A program made the position numbers and the translations under genes. From NCBI RefSeq assembly GCF_001263415.1, contig NZ_LGTE01000002.1:62001-126000 (forward strand): DNA of 64,000 nucleotides. The letters are read 5' to 3'. Source of the stretch: Thermincola ferriacetica (GTDB lineage Bacteria > Bacillota > Thermincolia > Thermincolales > Thermincolaceae). The number at the start of each line of letters is the position of its first letter. Position 1 is the stretch's first letter. Below the pieces are notes generated by a model that saw only the letters and a list, made by a program, of their open reading frames with translations, did no database searches and was not told where the DNA came from. This document shows positions 53,958-62,329 of the stretch, one piece after another.

Positions 53958-54254
53958 TCAGGGTCCGAATTTTTGGCCAGAACCAGGTCCGAAGCCGGGG
54001 AAACCGGGCCTGAAGCCAGGGAAGCCAGGTCCAAAGCCAGGTCCAAAGCCAGGTCCGAAGCCGGGGAAACCGGGCCTGAAGCCAGGGAAGCCAGGTCCGA
54101 AGCCAGGGAAACCGGGCCTGAAGCCAGGGAAACCGGGTCCGAAGCCAGGGAAACCGGGTCCGAAGCCAGGGAAACCGGGTCCGAAGCCAGGGAAACCGGG
54201 TCCGAAGCCGGGAAAGCCGGGTGTGAAACCGCCATCAACTTCAAATTTATTCAT
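53958..54254 (-). CDS. PGFPGFG-repeat protein, possibly spore-surface
   Basis: 98 aa from ATG 54254 (GGGAG upstream; GTG 54266 also possible). After MNKFEVDGGFT the protein consists almost wholly of heptapeptide copies of PGFPGFG, with some Gly-to-Arg changes (PGFPGFR) and shortened PGFG units, then ends GPGSGQKFGP. The DNA is a 21-bp tandem repeat. Such Gly/Pro/Phe repeats occur in Clostridial coat or exosporium-type proteins, but no family is certain. Copy number is probably variable. Confidence 0.6.
   Translation of the reverse strand: MNKFEVDGGFTPGFPGFGPGFPGFGPGFPGFGPGFPGFGPGFPGFRPGFPGFGPGFPGFRPGFPGFGPGFGPGFGPGFPGFRPGFPGFGPGSGQKFGP
53985..54215. repeat. 21-bp tandem repeat array encoding heptapeptides
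   Basis: About ten tandem units of the type AAGCCAGGGAAACCGGGTCCG, with point variants and a few shortened units, inside the PGFPGFG gene. The plus strand of the array also stays open, giving a spurious Glu/Ala/Arg-rich frame. Confidence 0.85.
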
Positions 54255-54345
54255 AGAATAGGTCACTCCCTTTTAGGTTAGTTCATTTTATATTATTTAA
54301 ACTTATGTTTAATTGCCACCCCTGTTTTGAGGAAAGTTAACATAA

Positions 54346-54371
54346 AAAAGTACAGTTCTTACTGTACTTTT
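54346..54371. terminator. Bidirectional terminator
   Basis: AAAAGTACAGT / ACTGTACTTTT with a TCTT loop, A and T tracts on both sides; ends the amidohydrolase gene on the minus strand. Confidence 0.75.
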
Positions 54372-54414
54372 ATGCTGCTGCGATGCGGGTTTTAATAAAA
54401 AACTCGTGTAATTT

Positions 54415-55200
54415 TTACTGCTGTCTGCCAGCCAAAAGATCGGCTCCGTTTTTCCAGAGAATCTTTTCCCTTTCTGCGGAGGTCAACGGTATCCGGTGAA
54501 AGGCTTCCAGTTCCTGCTTATGTTTGGCGACGGGGTAATCGGTACCGAACAGGACTTTATTTATATCGTGAGATCTGATTAAACGGGCTATTTCTACCGG
54601 GGGAAGAATCCAGGTGGTGCTTGAGGTATCTATGTAAATATCCTTTCCCAGCAGGTAATCTTTTGCTTCCTGCCATTTAGACCACCCACCCAGGTGGGCG
54701 GCAATGATTTTCATTTTGGGGAAGGATTCTATAACCCGTTTGAGGCGGGCAGGATGAGAAAGGTCTGACTTGCGGTCACCAACATGAAACATCACCAGGA
54801 AGCGGTCTTCTATTGCTTCGTAGACAGGCCACATGCGGGGATCGTCTATGGCAAACTGCTGAAACTCGGCATGAAATTTGATACCCGTTAAGCCCAGCGT
54901 TTCCATGCGGTCAAGTTCAGAAAAGGGATCGGGGTAATCAACGTGAATGCTGCCGAAACCGATAATGTGATCTGAACACTGTTTGGCTATCCAATTATTG
55001 TTTATCTGTACCTGGTCCGGATTAGTGGCAGCAGCGTGGAGGCATAACTTGGTAATGCCTGCTTCCTGAGCCGACTGCAGCAGGTCTGACAAGGTTCCCA
55101 TACCGGCAATGCTGATTTTATAATGATTAGCCAGTTGATTGACGGCTAAATGGGCAATTTTTTCTGGAAATGCGTGAGTATGGAAATCAATAATCGCCAT
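54415..55200 (-). CDS. Amidohydrolase-2 family metal-dependent hydrolase
   Basis: 261 aa, GGAGGTAAACC in front of ATG 55200. TIM-barrel hydrolase/decarboxylase of the ACMSD-like family: N-terminal IDFHTHAFPE metal motif, TGIKFHAEFQQF, MIFHVGD-type segment (VMFHVGDRKSD), IIAAHLGGW and the C-terminal VLFGTDYPV with the catalytic Asp. Substrate is unknown. Single gene between the repeat protein and the permease. Confidence 0.82.
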   Translation of the reverse strand: MAIIDFHTHAFPEKIAHLAVNQLANHYKISIAGMGTLSDLLQSAQEAGITKLCLHAAATNPDQVQINNNWIAKQCSDHIIGFGSIHVDYPDPFSELDRMETLGLTGIKFHAEFQQFAIDDPRMWPVYEAIEDRFLVMFHVGDRKSDLSHPARLKRVIESFPKMKIIAAHLGGWSKWQEAKDYLLGKDIYIDTSSTTWILPPVEIARLIRSHDINKVLFGTDYPVAKHKQELEAFHRIPLTSAEREKILWKNGADLLAGRQQ

Positions 55201-55288
55201 GGTTTACCTCCCCAGAATAAACACCATAGGTAAAAAACAATAACTAATCATGTTCGATAAAATCGAACAAAATCCTTCTTAAAAAAGA

Positions 55289-57133
55289 TCAAAATTCACA
55301 TTCTTTTAAATGGAAGGGCACCGTTGTCACCACAACATCCGTCTGGAATACAAGCAGGTTTTGCAGCATCAAACCTGTCTGGTTATGCAGGAACCGGTGC
55401 CACCACCGGCAGGTAACAAATTCAGGGATCAAAACTGTTACCACTTCACCTGGCTTCTTATTTCTGTCTGCTTCCCGGATGTAATTCATCAGCGGTTCTA
55501 AAACAGATCTATATGGAGAATCGATAATTACCAGTTCAATACCGGGATTCCAGGCTTCCCATTTTTTACGGAATTTATCGGTAAATTCCTTATCAATGGA
55601 TATGTGTACTACTTTGATGTCATCACTTAGCTTTCGGGCATAATCTATGGTATTGGCGACCACATTGGTCAAACTTGCGGCCGGGATTATAATTTTATGC
55701 TTTAAGCCGGTCGGAACTCTATAATTGTCAAAATCTAGCTGCTTCTTAACATCGGCGTAATGTTTGTTTGTTTTACTGAAAAGGTAGACCATTGCGACTA
55801 TAATGATAAAAACTACCCAGGCTCCATGGGTGAACTTGGTAGTGGCAATTACCAGGGTAACCATGCCTGTAACAATGGCCCCTATCCCGTTAACTGCAAG
55901 TTTGGTGCGCCATTTTCCTGTTTGATGGGCCAGCCATCTTTTTACCATCGCTGTTTGGGCTAAAGTAAAAGAAGTAAAAACGCCGACCGCATAAAGGGGA
56001 ATCAAACGAGTCGTAATTCCGTCAAAAATGATGAGCAAAAGAGCTGCCAAAAATCCCAATAAGACAATACCGTTGCTGAAGACTAAGCGATCTCCGCGCA
56101 AAGCAAGATAACGTGGCAAAAAGCCATCACGGGCCATCAATGAAGCAAGCATGGGAAAACCGGCAAAGGCAGTGTTCGCGGCCAGGGCCAGGATTAAAAA
56201 AGTGGCGGCCTGGAACAGGTAAAACAGGATCCCTTTACCAAAAATAATTTTGGCTACCTGAGAAATAACAGTCATGTTTTCTGTTGGTGTAACTCCCAAC
56301 TGCTGGGTAAGGATGGTTAAACCGCTGAACATGAAAAACAGCAAAAAGGCTAACAAAGTTAAAACTATTTTGGCATTTCTGTTTTCCGGTACCTTGAAAT
56401 TAGGTACAGCGTTGCTTACGGCTTCCACACCGGTTAAAGCTGCACAGCCGGAAGAAAAGGCTCTTAAAACTAGCCAGACTAGAGCTAGGGAACTCAGGTT
56501 AACCTGGGCTGTGGCAGCCGCCAGGTGTGAGGCCGGTAGGTGGCCCGCAAACAGTTTGTATAATCCGTAAACTATCAACACAAACATACCGAAGATAAAT
56601 GAATAAGTAGGATAGCTGAAAATGGTTGCTGATTCCGTTATACCTCTCAGGTTAAGAAGAACCAAAGTGAGTACCACCAGCAGGCACAGTAACACCCTAT
56701 ACTTGTCCAGCGGGGTATAAGCGGAAATAAAAGCGGCAACACCGGCGGAAACAGAGACTGCAACAGTTAAAATATAATCAAAGAGAAGAGCTGCTCCCGC
56801 TACAAGGCCCGGGTAAATACCTAGGTGCTCCTTGGAAACGATGTAAGCGCCACCGCTGCTTTTGGGAAAGGCGTCAATAATCTGCATATAGCTGAAAGCC
56901 ACAATAAAAAGCAATATAACTATTGCTGCCGAAATAGGAGCAATAAAATGAAAAGAGGCCAAACCTATAACAGGAACCAGGACGTGCAGGATTTCTTCAC
57001 CGGCATAGGCTACCGACGATAAAGCATCCGATGACAGGATGGCCAGCCCTTTTAGAACTGAGAAGCGTTCGTGCGTTATCCTGGCTGATTCTAACGGTTT
57101 ACCTATGACAATTTGCCGCAGCAGTTTTAACAT
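55289..57133 (-). CDS. APC-superfamily permease, KimA-like potassium or amino-acid transporter
   Basis: 614 aa. Twelve hydrophobic segments (about residues 25-460), with the APC-type SSVAYAGEEIL and FPKSSGGAYIV helices and GCAALTGVEAVSNAVP, followed by a cytoplasmic domain of about 150 residues (HKIIIPAASLTNVVANTIDYA). Length and layout match Bacillus KimA (YdaO), a high-affinity K+ importer regulated by c-di-AMP. Amino-acid permeases of the same family are the alternative. No c-di-AMP riboswitch was seen in the 200 bp upstream, which is shared with divergent dacF and shows nothing else clear. Confidence 0.8.
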   Translation of the reverse strand: MLKLLRQIVIGKPLESARITHERFSVLKGLAILSSDALSSVAYAGEEILHVLVPVIGLASFHFIAPISAAIVILLFIVAFSYMQIIDAFPKSSGGAYIVSKEHLGIYPGLVAGAALLFDYILTVAVSVSAGVAAFISAYTPLDKYRVLLCLLVVLTLVLLNLRGITESATIFSYPTYSFIFGMFVLIVYGLYKLFAGHLPASHLAAATAQVNLSSLALVWLVLRAFSSGCAALTGVEAVSNAVPNFKVPENRNAKIVLTLLAFLLFFMFSGLTILTQQLGVTPTENMTVISQVAKIIFGKGILFYLFQAATFLILALAANTAFAGFPMLASLMARDGFLPRYLALRGDRLVFSNGIVLLGFLAALLLIIFDGITTRLIPLYAVGVFTSFTLAQTAMVKRWLAHQTGKWRTKLAVNGIGAIVTGMVTLVIATTKFTHGAWVVFIIIVAMVYLFSKTNKHYADVKKQLDFDNYRVPTGLKHKIIIPAASLTNVVANTIDYARKLSDDIKVVHISIDKEFTDKFRKKWEAWNPGIELVIIDSPYRSVLEPLMNYIREADRNKKPGEVVTVLIPEFVTCRWWHRFLHNQTGLMLQNLLVFQTDVVVTTVPFHLKECEF

Positions 57134-57337
57134 AAATTGATGCTACCTCCATGGATTGATCTTCTCTTCCGAAACAGGTTTGAAAAATTTATACTAACAA
57201 AGTAATGTTGCCAAATTCTCCGCAATTATACAGGTGGCTGTTAAATCGAGCGGGGAATACTACTACATGGCGCACATAATTTTAGCCATATCAAGAAATA
57301 CTGTTAATACGAAAAAGCATTTAAGGGGGAAATTATT

Positions 57338-58507
57338 TTGGACTACAAATTGAAGAAACTAATTGGTCTTTTCTTGTTAACAACCATGATAACCATACTG
57401 TTTCCCACGCAGGGTTTTGCTGCTCCTGAACAGCAGCCTTTGCTGGAAACTACGGCAGAATCTGCTATACTTATCGATGCAGTGACGGGTAAAGTACTGT
57501 TTGAAAAAGCGGCTGATGTGGAAAGGCCGCCGGCCAGTGTAACCAAGGTTATGACCTTGCTGGTTGCCCTGGAACAACTGGCCAAAGGGAAAATTTCTCT
57601 GTCTGACAAAGTAGTTACCAGCGAAAATGCTTCCGGGATGGGAGGTTCCCAGGTTTATCTGGAGCCAAACGAAGAACTGTCCATGCGGGAAATGCTGATT
57701 TCCATAGCTGTGGGGTCGGCAAACGATGCCTGTGTTGCTGTGGCTGAACACATAGCCGGCTCTCATGAAGCATATGTTAAGATGATGAACGAAAAGGCCA
57801 AAGAACTAGGCCTTAAACATACTCATTTTGCCAATGCCTATGGGCTTCCGGCAGAAGGACATTATACCTCTGCCCGGGACTTGGCTGTTATGATGAGGGA
57901 AGCTTTAAAATATCCCCTTTTCAGTAAGCTTACTTCCATAAAACGTTATGACTTGCGCGGTGGGGAGTTTGTCCTCTGGAATACCAACAAACTGCTGTGG
58001 TGGTATGATGGATGTGACGGCGGCAAGACGGGGTGGACGTCGGAAGCAAAATACTGTCTTGCGTCCACCTGCAAGCGCAACGGTCTGCGGTTAATCGCCG
58101 TTGTTATGGCTACGCCGGAACCCCGCAGCCATTTCCGGGAATCCATGAGATTATACAATTACGGATTTGCCCGCTATGAAGCTGCCAACATCGCCGAACA
58201 AGGAAAAAAACTTGGTAAGATCCGGGTGAGTAAAGGACAATGGGACTGGGTGGATGCGGTAACGGCCTCCGATGTGGCTATAGTCGTTCCCAAGGGCGAG
58301 AAAAAGTCAGTTACCTATAAGCTTGACCTGGTACCTTATGTTAAGGCTCCCGTCAAAAAGGGGCAAAAGGTAGGCCAAGTCACTGTAATGAAAGATAAAG
58401 AACAGGTTTTAAAGGTTAATTTAGTGGCAGCCCGTGATGTGGAAAAAGGCGGCGTCTTTAAACACATCGTTAAGCTTGTCCGTTCTACCATCACCCCGGC
58501 AGAATAG
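57338..58507 (+). CDS. dacF: D-alanyl-D-alanine carboxypeptidase DacF
   Basis: 389 aa from TTG 57338 (AAGGGGGA upstream). Signal peptide (about residues 1-28, ending GFAAP). Penicillin-binding motifs: SVTK (serine nucleophile, in PPASVTKVMTL), SAN (VGSANDACVAV) and KTG (DGGKTGWTSEA). A C-terminal PBP5-type domain follows. In Bacillus dacF precedes spoIIA and trims the cortex from the forespore side; the same order is seen here. Confidence 0.92.
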   Translation: MDYKLKKLIGLFLLTTMITILFPTQGFAAPEQQPLLETTAESAILIDAVTGKVLFEKAADVERPPASVTKVMTLLVALEQLAKGKISLSDKVVTSENASGMGGSQVYLEPNEELSMREMLISIAVGSANDACVAVAEHIAGSHEAYVKMMNEKAKELGLKHTHFANAYGLPAEGHYTSARDLAVMMREALKYPLFSKLTSIKRYDLRGGEFVLWNTNKLLWWYDGCDGGKTGWTSEAKYCLASTCKRNGLRLIAVVMATPEPRSHFRESMRLYNYGFARYEAANIAEQGKKLGKIRVSKGQWDWVDAVTASDVAIVVPKGEKKSVTYKLDLVPYVKAPVKKGQKVGQVTVMKDKEQVLKVNLVAARDVEKGGVFKHIVKLVRSTITPAE

Positions 58508-58534
58508 ATTAAACCAGATATCTGAATTTACTCC

Positions 58535-58616
58535 AAGTCCAAATCACCGCACCGACTGATACGAGCTATTCCAGTCGTTCCGGGCATCAATGTCCCGCCA
58601 GTGGTAATTTGGACTT
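58535..58616 (+). terminator. Multi-stem structured element between dacF and spoIIAA
   Basis: Outer 14-bp stem AAGTCCAAATCACC / GGTAATTTGGACTT (one mismatch) encloses two hairpins: CGACTG/CAGTCG (58553-58577) and CGGG/CCCG (58581-58597). Built like the element at 31398, with a shared GTCCAA outer stem. It may end dacF transcription partly, allowing read-through into spoIIA. Confidence 0.5.
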
Positions 58617-58622
58617 TCTACT

Positions 58623-58631
58623 TTCGACAAA
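58623..58631 (-). promoter_or_regulatory. Spo0A box
   Basis: TTTGTCGAA on the minus strand, a 9/9 match to TTTGTCRAA, located about 28 bp upstream of the sigma-H -35 element, as in the Bacillus spoIIA promoter. Confidence 0.75.
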
Positions 58632-58658
58632 ACCTTACAATTGTTTTGCCATTAATTA

Positions 58659-58688
58659 GCAGGAAAAAAATTGCGCCTTGTAGAATAC
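58659..58688 (+). promoter_or_regulatory. Sigma-H promoter of the spoIIA operon
   Basis: GCAGGAAAA (58659-58667) fits RnAGGAwWW fully; after 12 bp, GTAGAATAC (58680-58688) fits RnnGAATww except the last base. The spacing is correct for sigma-H, and the promoter sits 33 bp before the spoIIAA start codon. Confidence 0.8.
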
Positions 58689-58720
58689 CGACAAAGCATT
58701 TATTTTGGGAGGGGTTTACC

Positions 58721-59056
58721 ATGTGCATTTCGTCTGAATATAAAGAAAGTGTTTTGCTGGTAAAACTAACCGGTGATTTTGACATGGCTGTTGCCGATAA
58801 CATCAGGTGCCATATAGATAAGCAGTTGGATGAAGGGTTGGTTAAAAATGTTGTTTTGGATCTATCAGACGTTGGGTTTATTGACAGTTCCGGTTTAGGC
58901 GTAATTTTGGGCCGATACAAGCGCATCAGCCAATTGGGAGGAAAAATGGCTATTATTGGGGCGCAGCCACAGGTTAACAGAATACTGGAGTTATCCGGTA
59001 TCCAAAAAATAATTGACTGTTACAGTGCAGAAGAAGAGGCGCTGCAGGCGATGTAA
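58721..59056 (+). CDS. spoIIAA: Anti-sigma-F factor antagonist SpoIIAA
   Basis: 111 aa from ATG 58721 with GGGAGGGG. STAS domain; the phosphorylatable serine is in FIDSSGLGVILGRYK (about residue 57). Dephosphorylated SpoIIAA binds SpoIIAB and frees sigma-F in the forespore. First gene of the operon driven by the promoter at 58659. SpoIIE is not in this window. Confidence 0.95.
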   Translation: MCISSEYKESVLLVKLTGDFDMAVADNIRCHIDKQLDEGLVKNVVLDLSDVGFIDSSGLGVILGRYKRISQLGGKMAIIGAQPQVNRILELSGIQKIIDCYSAEEEALQAM

Positions 59057-59068
59057 GGAGGAGCGACC

Positions 59069-59515
59069 ATGAAACTTAAAAACAAAATGAGCATAGAGAT
59101 ATTAAGTTTACCGGAAAACGTGGCTTTGGCCAGGGTAACTGTGGCAGCTTTTGCGGCTCAACTGGATTTTACGCTGGAAGACCTGGAAGAAATTAAAGTC
59201 GCTGTCTCGGAAGCCGTTTCCAACAGTCTAATTCACGGTTATGCTAGTAAAACCGATTGCATGGTTGGAATAAATGCCGTCATTTACGATAATGATGTTT
59301 TAGAAGTAGAGATTAAAGACAATGGCGTGGGAATTGCCGACATCCAACAGGCCATGCAGCCTGCATATAGCACCACGCCGGAGAGAATGGGACTGGGCTT
59401 TTCTTTTATGCAGTCTTTTATGGATTCCGTACAGGTAGATTCTGCACCGGGTCAGGGCACTACTGTTAAACTCACAAAAAAGCCAAGCAAAACTGTTGAC
59501 AAACAGGATAATTAG
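59069..59515 (+). CDS. spoIIAB: Anti-sigma-F factor / kinase SpoIIAB
   Basis: 148 aa, AGGAGG upstream. GHKL-type ATPase: N-box VSEAVSNSLIHGY, KDNGVGIAD, and the G-box MGLGFSFMQSF. It binds sigma-F and phosphorylates SpoIIAA. Confidence 0.95.
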   Translation: MKLKNKMSIEILSLPENVALARVTVAAFAAQLDFTLEDLEEIKVAVSEAVSNSLIHGYASKTDCMVGINAVIYDNDVLEVEIKDNGVGIADIQQAMQPAYSTTPERMGLGFSFMQSFMDSVQVDSAPGQGTTVKLTKKPSKTVDKQDN

Positions 59516-59527
59516 GGGTGTGAAGCA

Positions 59528-60310
59528 ATGAGTACCCGGTTATCAGAAATGAATCTGCCGCGGTTCCCTCTGTTATCCGACAAAGAAATGAAAGAACTTC
59601 TTATAAAAGCAAAAAACGGCGACCAGGCGGCACGTGAAAAATTAGTTAACTGTAACTTAAAGCTGGTATTTAATCTGGTACAGCGATTTTGCAACAGGGG
59701 CTACGAACCTGAAGACCTTTTCCAGATAGGCACTATTGGGCTGATCAAAGCGATAGATAAATTTGACTTAAGCTATGATGTGAAATTTTCTACATACGCT
59801 GTTCCTCTGATTATCGGTGAAATAAGAAGATTTTTACGTGATGACAATCCAGTGAAAGTGAGCCGCTCCGTTAAGGAAACAGCCAATAAAATTAACCGGG
59901 CGCGGGAAAAATTGTCAGCTTCACTGGGTAGGGACCCGACCATAAGTGAGATTGCCAAAGAGGTGGGCATGGAGAGGGAGGAAATTGTTAACGCTATGGA
60001 AGCTTCGCAATTGCCCACTTCAATATATGAAACTCTTTACCAGGATGACGGAGACCCCATCTACGTTATGGATGCGATAACCGGATCATCCGGCGATGAA
60101 GGCCAATGGTTTGAGCATATGGCCCTGAAAGATGTTTTGCAAAAACTGCCCGAAAGAGAAAAAAAAGTTCTCTTGCTAAGATTTTTTGAAGATAAAACCC
60201 AAACCCAGGTAGCAGAGATTCTGGGGATTTCTCAGGTTCAGGTGTCACGCATAGAAAGACAGGCTTTGAAAACAATCCGATCGATGATTGGTTTAAATGA
60301 TAGAAACTGA
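59528..60310 (+). CDS. sigF: Forespore sigma factor SigF
   Basis: 260 aa, GGGGTGTG upstream. Region 2 is seen as LVFNLVQRFCNRGYEPEDLFQIGTIGLIKAIDKFD (two parts of a longer motif) and FSTYAVPLIIGEIRRFLRDD; region 4 as LPEREKKVLLLRFFEDKTQTQVAEILGISQVQVSRIERQALK (again in parts). The first forespore sigma factor. The family start at SEMNLPRFPLLSD fits. Confidence 0.96.
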   Translation: MSTRLSEMNLPRFPLLSDKEMKELLIKAKNGDQAAREKLVNCNLKLVFNLVQRFCNRGYEPEDLFQIGTIGLIKAIDKFDLSYDVKFSTYAVPLIIGEIRRFLRDDNPVKVSRSVKETANKINRAREKLSASLGRDPTISEIAKEVGMEREEIVNAMEASQLPTSIYETLYQDDGDPIYVMDAITGSSGDEGQWFEHMALKDVLQKLPEREKKVLLLRFFEDKTQTQVAEILGISQVQVSRIERQALKTIRSMIGLNDRN

Positions 60311-60327
60311 AATTACGCGGGTAAAAG

Positions 60328-60381
60328 CCGTAGATTTTCCCAAAGGTATAATGCCGGAGGAATCTACGGTCATTATTTTTT
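60328..60381 (+). terminator. Intrinsic terminator after sigF
   Basis: CCGTAGATT / AATCTACGG outer stem (60328-60336, 60361-60369) with an inner TTCC/GGAG pairing, then a T-rich run to 60381. Separates spoIIA-sigF from the dodecin gene. Confidence 0.75.
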
Positions 60382-60525
60382 ACAGCTTCAAACAGAAGTT
60401 TTAATATCCACATTAATTACTTTGTTTGCATGAAATAACCTCTTTTAACGCATAATACATTTAGAACCGTCAGGAGATAAAAATGCCCTGACAGGGCAAA
60501 AAATATTGTAAGGAGGAGCTTTAAG

Positions 60526-60720
60526 ATGTACGTCAAAGTGGCAGAAGTTATTGGAGAATCTAAGGACAACTGGAAAGACGCGGTACAAAATGCAGTGAAC
60601 GAGGCTATGAAATACCATGACAACATTACCGGGGTTGAGATTTACAACCTTACTGCAGACGTTCATAACGGGAAACTTGTTGATTTTAAAGCAAATGTAA
60701 AAATTGCTTACACTGATTAG
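60526..60720 (+). CDS. Dodecin-family flavin/CoA-binding protein
   Basis: 64 aa, strong AAGGAGGAG before ATG 60526. The sequence matches dodecins: KVAEVIGESKDNWKDAVQNAV, then VEIYNLTADVHNGKLVDFKANVKIAY (in two parts). Dodecins form hollow dodecamers that store flavins or CoA. The tryptophan of the flavin-binding site in bacterial dodecins is not at the usual place (no W in the second strand), so the ligand is uncertain. Its position between sigF and spoVAC is unusual. Confidence 0.82.
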   Translation: MYVKVAEVIGESKDNWKDAVQNAVNEAMKYHDNITGVEIYNLTADVHNGKLVDFKANVKIAYTD

Positions 60721-60726
60721 GTTTTG

Positions 60727-60749
60727 GAAGGACACCCAGGGTGTCCTTC
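60727..60749 (+). terminator. Intrinsic terminator after dodecin gene
   Basis: Perfect 10-bp stem GAAGGACACC / GGTGTCCTTC with a CAG loop; only a weak T run (TCAGTTATTT) follows. Confidence 0.65.
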
Positions 60750-60796
60750 TCAGTTATTTATAAAGATTTATAAAAAATTAGAAAGGAAGATAGGAT

Positions 60797-61261
60797 TTGG
60801 CAGATCATATTGAGCCTTCGGACCAGCAACTGCAAAAAATTGTTTATCAACAAATGGTCCAGCAAACAAAACCCAAACCGCCTGTGCTAAGAAATGTTAT
60901 CGGCGCTTTCTTTTTCGGCGGTTTGATCTGCATTATAGGCCAGGCGCTTATTAACATATATATGCAGTTTGGACTGGATCAAAGGGCGGCCAGTACGGCT
61001 GCTTCAGCAACACTGGTATTTGTGGCGGCCCTGCTGACAGGGTTAGGCGTTTACGATTCTATTGCTAAGTATGCCGGCGCGGGGACCATAGTGCCAATTA
61101 CCGGGTTTGCCAATTCCATTGTTGCTCCGGCCTTGGAGTTTCGCAGGGAAGGCATGGTTCTGGGAACAGGGGCGAAAATTTTTACTTTGGCCGGTCCGGT
61201 ATTGGTTTGTGGATTTGTCACTTCGTGGCTCATTGGGCTGGTAGTTTATTTAACGAAGTAG
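60797..61261 (+). CDS. spoVAC: Stage V sporulation protein AC
   Basis: 154 aa from TTG 60797. Membrane protein with about four helices (AFFFGGLICIIGQALINIYM; ASATLVFVAALLTGLGVYD; the last LAGPVLVCGFVTSWLIGLVVY). SpoVAC behaves as a mechanosensitive channel and is needed for dipicolinic acid movement in forespore and germinating spore. First gene of a spoVAC-AD-AE-AEa-AF operon; spoVAA and spoVAB are absent as in many Clostridia. Confidence 0.94.
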   Translation: MADHIEPSDQQLQKIVYQQMVQQTKPKPPVLRNVIGAFFFGGLICIIGQALINIYMQFGLDQRAASTAASATLVFVAALLTGLGVYDSIAKYAGAGTIVPITGFANSIVAPALEFRREGMVLGTGAKIFTLAGPVLVCGFVTSWLIGLVVYLTK

Positions 61262-61275
61262 TGGGGGGTTAGTAA

Positions 61276-62325
61276 ATGGTTGAAACCACAGTAGTAAACA
61301 GAGCAGTAAAAAAGCTTGGTAAGCAAACCTTTCAGTTGGCTAACCCACCTGTTATCGTGGGGGCCGCTGCCATTGTGGGTCCCAAAGAAGGACAAGGCCC
61401 GCTGGGAAATATTTTTGACCTGGTACTGCCTGATACCCTGGCCGGTGAAAAAACCTGGGAAAAAGCTGAACGCAAAATGCTGAAGGATGCCGTAAATATG
61501 GCTTTACAAAAGGCTAACCTGACGACGAAAGATATTGATTTTTTTATGGCCGGAGACCTGCTCAACCAAATAATCTCCGCTAACTTTACCGCCCGTGACC
61601 TGGGAATACCTTTTATTGGTTTATATGGAGCATGTTCCACCATGGTGGAAAGTCTGTGTTTGGGCTCAATGCTGATAGATGGAGGATTTGCCAATAATGT
61701 TGCCGTCGCGGCTTCCAGCCATTATGATACGGCTGAACGACAGTATCGGTTTCCAACAGAACTGGGCGTCCAACGTCCTCCTTCGGCTCAGTGGACGGTC
61801 ACGGGAGCAGGTGCCATGGTAGTAAGCGGAACAGGGATCGGCCCTGCCGTAACCCATGTAACTATCGGCAAGGTTATCGACCTGGGGATCAAAGACGCCA
61901 ATGATATGGGTTCAGCTATGGCCCCGGCCGCTGCAGATACAATTGTCGCCCATTTTAAAGAAACGACCAGGCAGCCTTCTGATTATGACCTGATTATTTC
62001 CGGCGATTTAGCCAGTATAGGCCATTCTTTAACTATACAACTGGTAAAACAGGCCGGCTATGATATGTCGAAGAATTTTACCGATTGCGGTATATTGATT
62101 TTTGACCCATCCCAGGATACCCATGCCGGAGGCAGCGGTTGCGGTTGTTCGGCGGTAGTTCTTAGTTCCTATATACTGGGGCAAATGAAGGCAGGGAAGT
62201 ATAAGAGAGTACTGGCAATTGGTACCGGCGCTTTATTAAGCCCTACTGCCACGCTACAGGGTGAATCGATTCCCGGAGTGGCCCATGCCGTGGTGATGGA
62301 TGCATATAGTTTGTCAGGAGGTTGA
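61276..62325 (+). CDS. spoVAD: Stage V sporulation protein AD
   Basis: 349 aa. Thiolase-like fold that binds dipicolinic acid on the inner spore membrane. YGACSTMVESLCLGSMLIDGG (about residues 117-137 in two parts) and SGDLASIGHSLTIQLVKQAGYD are typical. Cytoplasmic face, no membrane helix. The gene is 14 bp from spoVAC and 4 bp from spoVAE. Confidence 0.95.
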   Translation: MVETTVVNRAVKKLGKQTFQLANPPVIVGAAAIVGPKEGQGPLGNIFDLVLPDTLAGEKTWEKAERKMLKDAVNMALQKANLTTKDIDFFMAGDLLNQIISANFTARDLGIPFIGLYGACSTMVESLCLGSMLIDGGFANNVAVAASSHYDTAERQYRFPTELGVQRPPSAQWTVTGAGAMVVSGTGIGPAVTHVTIGKVIDLGIKDANDMGSAMAPAAADTIVAHFKETTRQPSDYDLIISGDLASIGHSLTIQLVKQAGYDMSKNFTDCGILIFDPSQDTHAGGSGCGCSAVVLSSYILGQMKAGKYKRVLAIGTGALLSPTATLQGESIPGVAHAVVMDAYSLSGG

Positions 62326-62329
62326 GCTT

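Noticed and set aside
53973-54281. Plus-strand Glu/Ala/Arg-repeat ORF and minus-strand Ser/Leu/Ala-repeat ORF over the tandem repeat
   Set aside because: They are by-products of a 21-bp repeat that is open in several frames; only the PGFPGFG frame has an RBS and sensible composition.
57134-57337. c-di-AMP (ydaO) riboswitch upstream of the KimA-like gene
   Set aside because: I searched the 200 bp for the conserved ydaO segments and found none.
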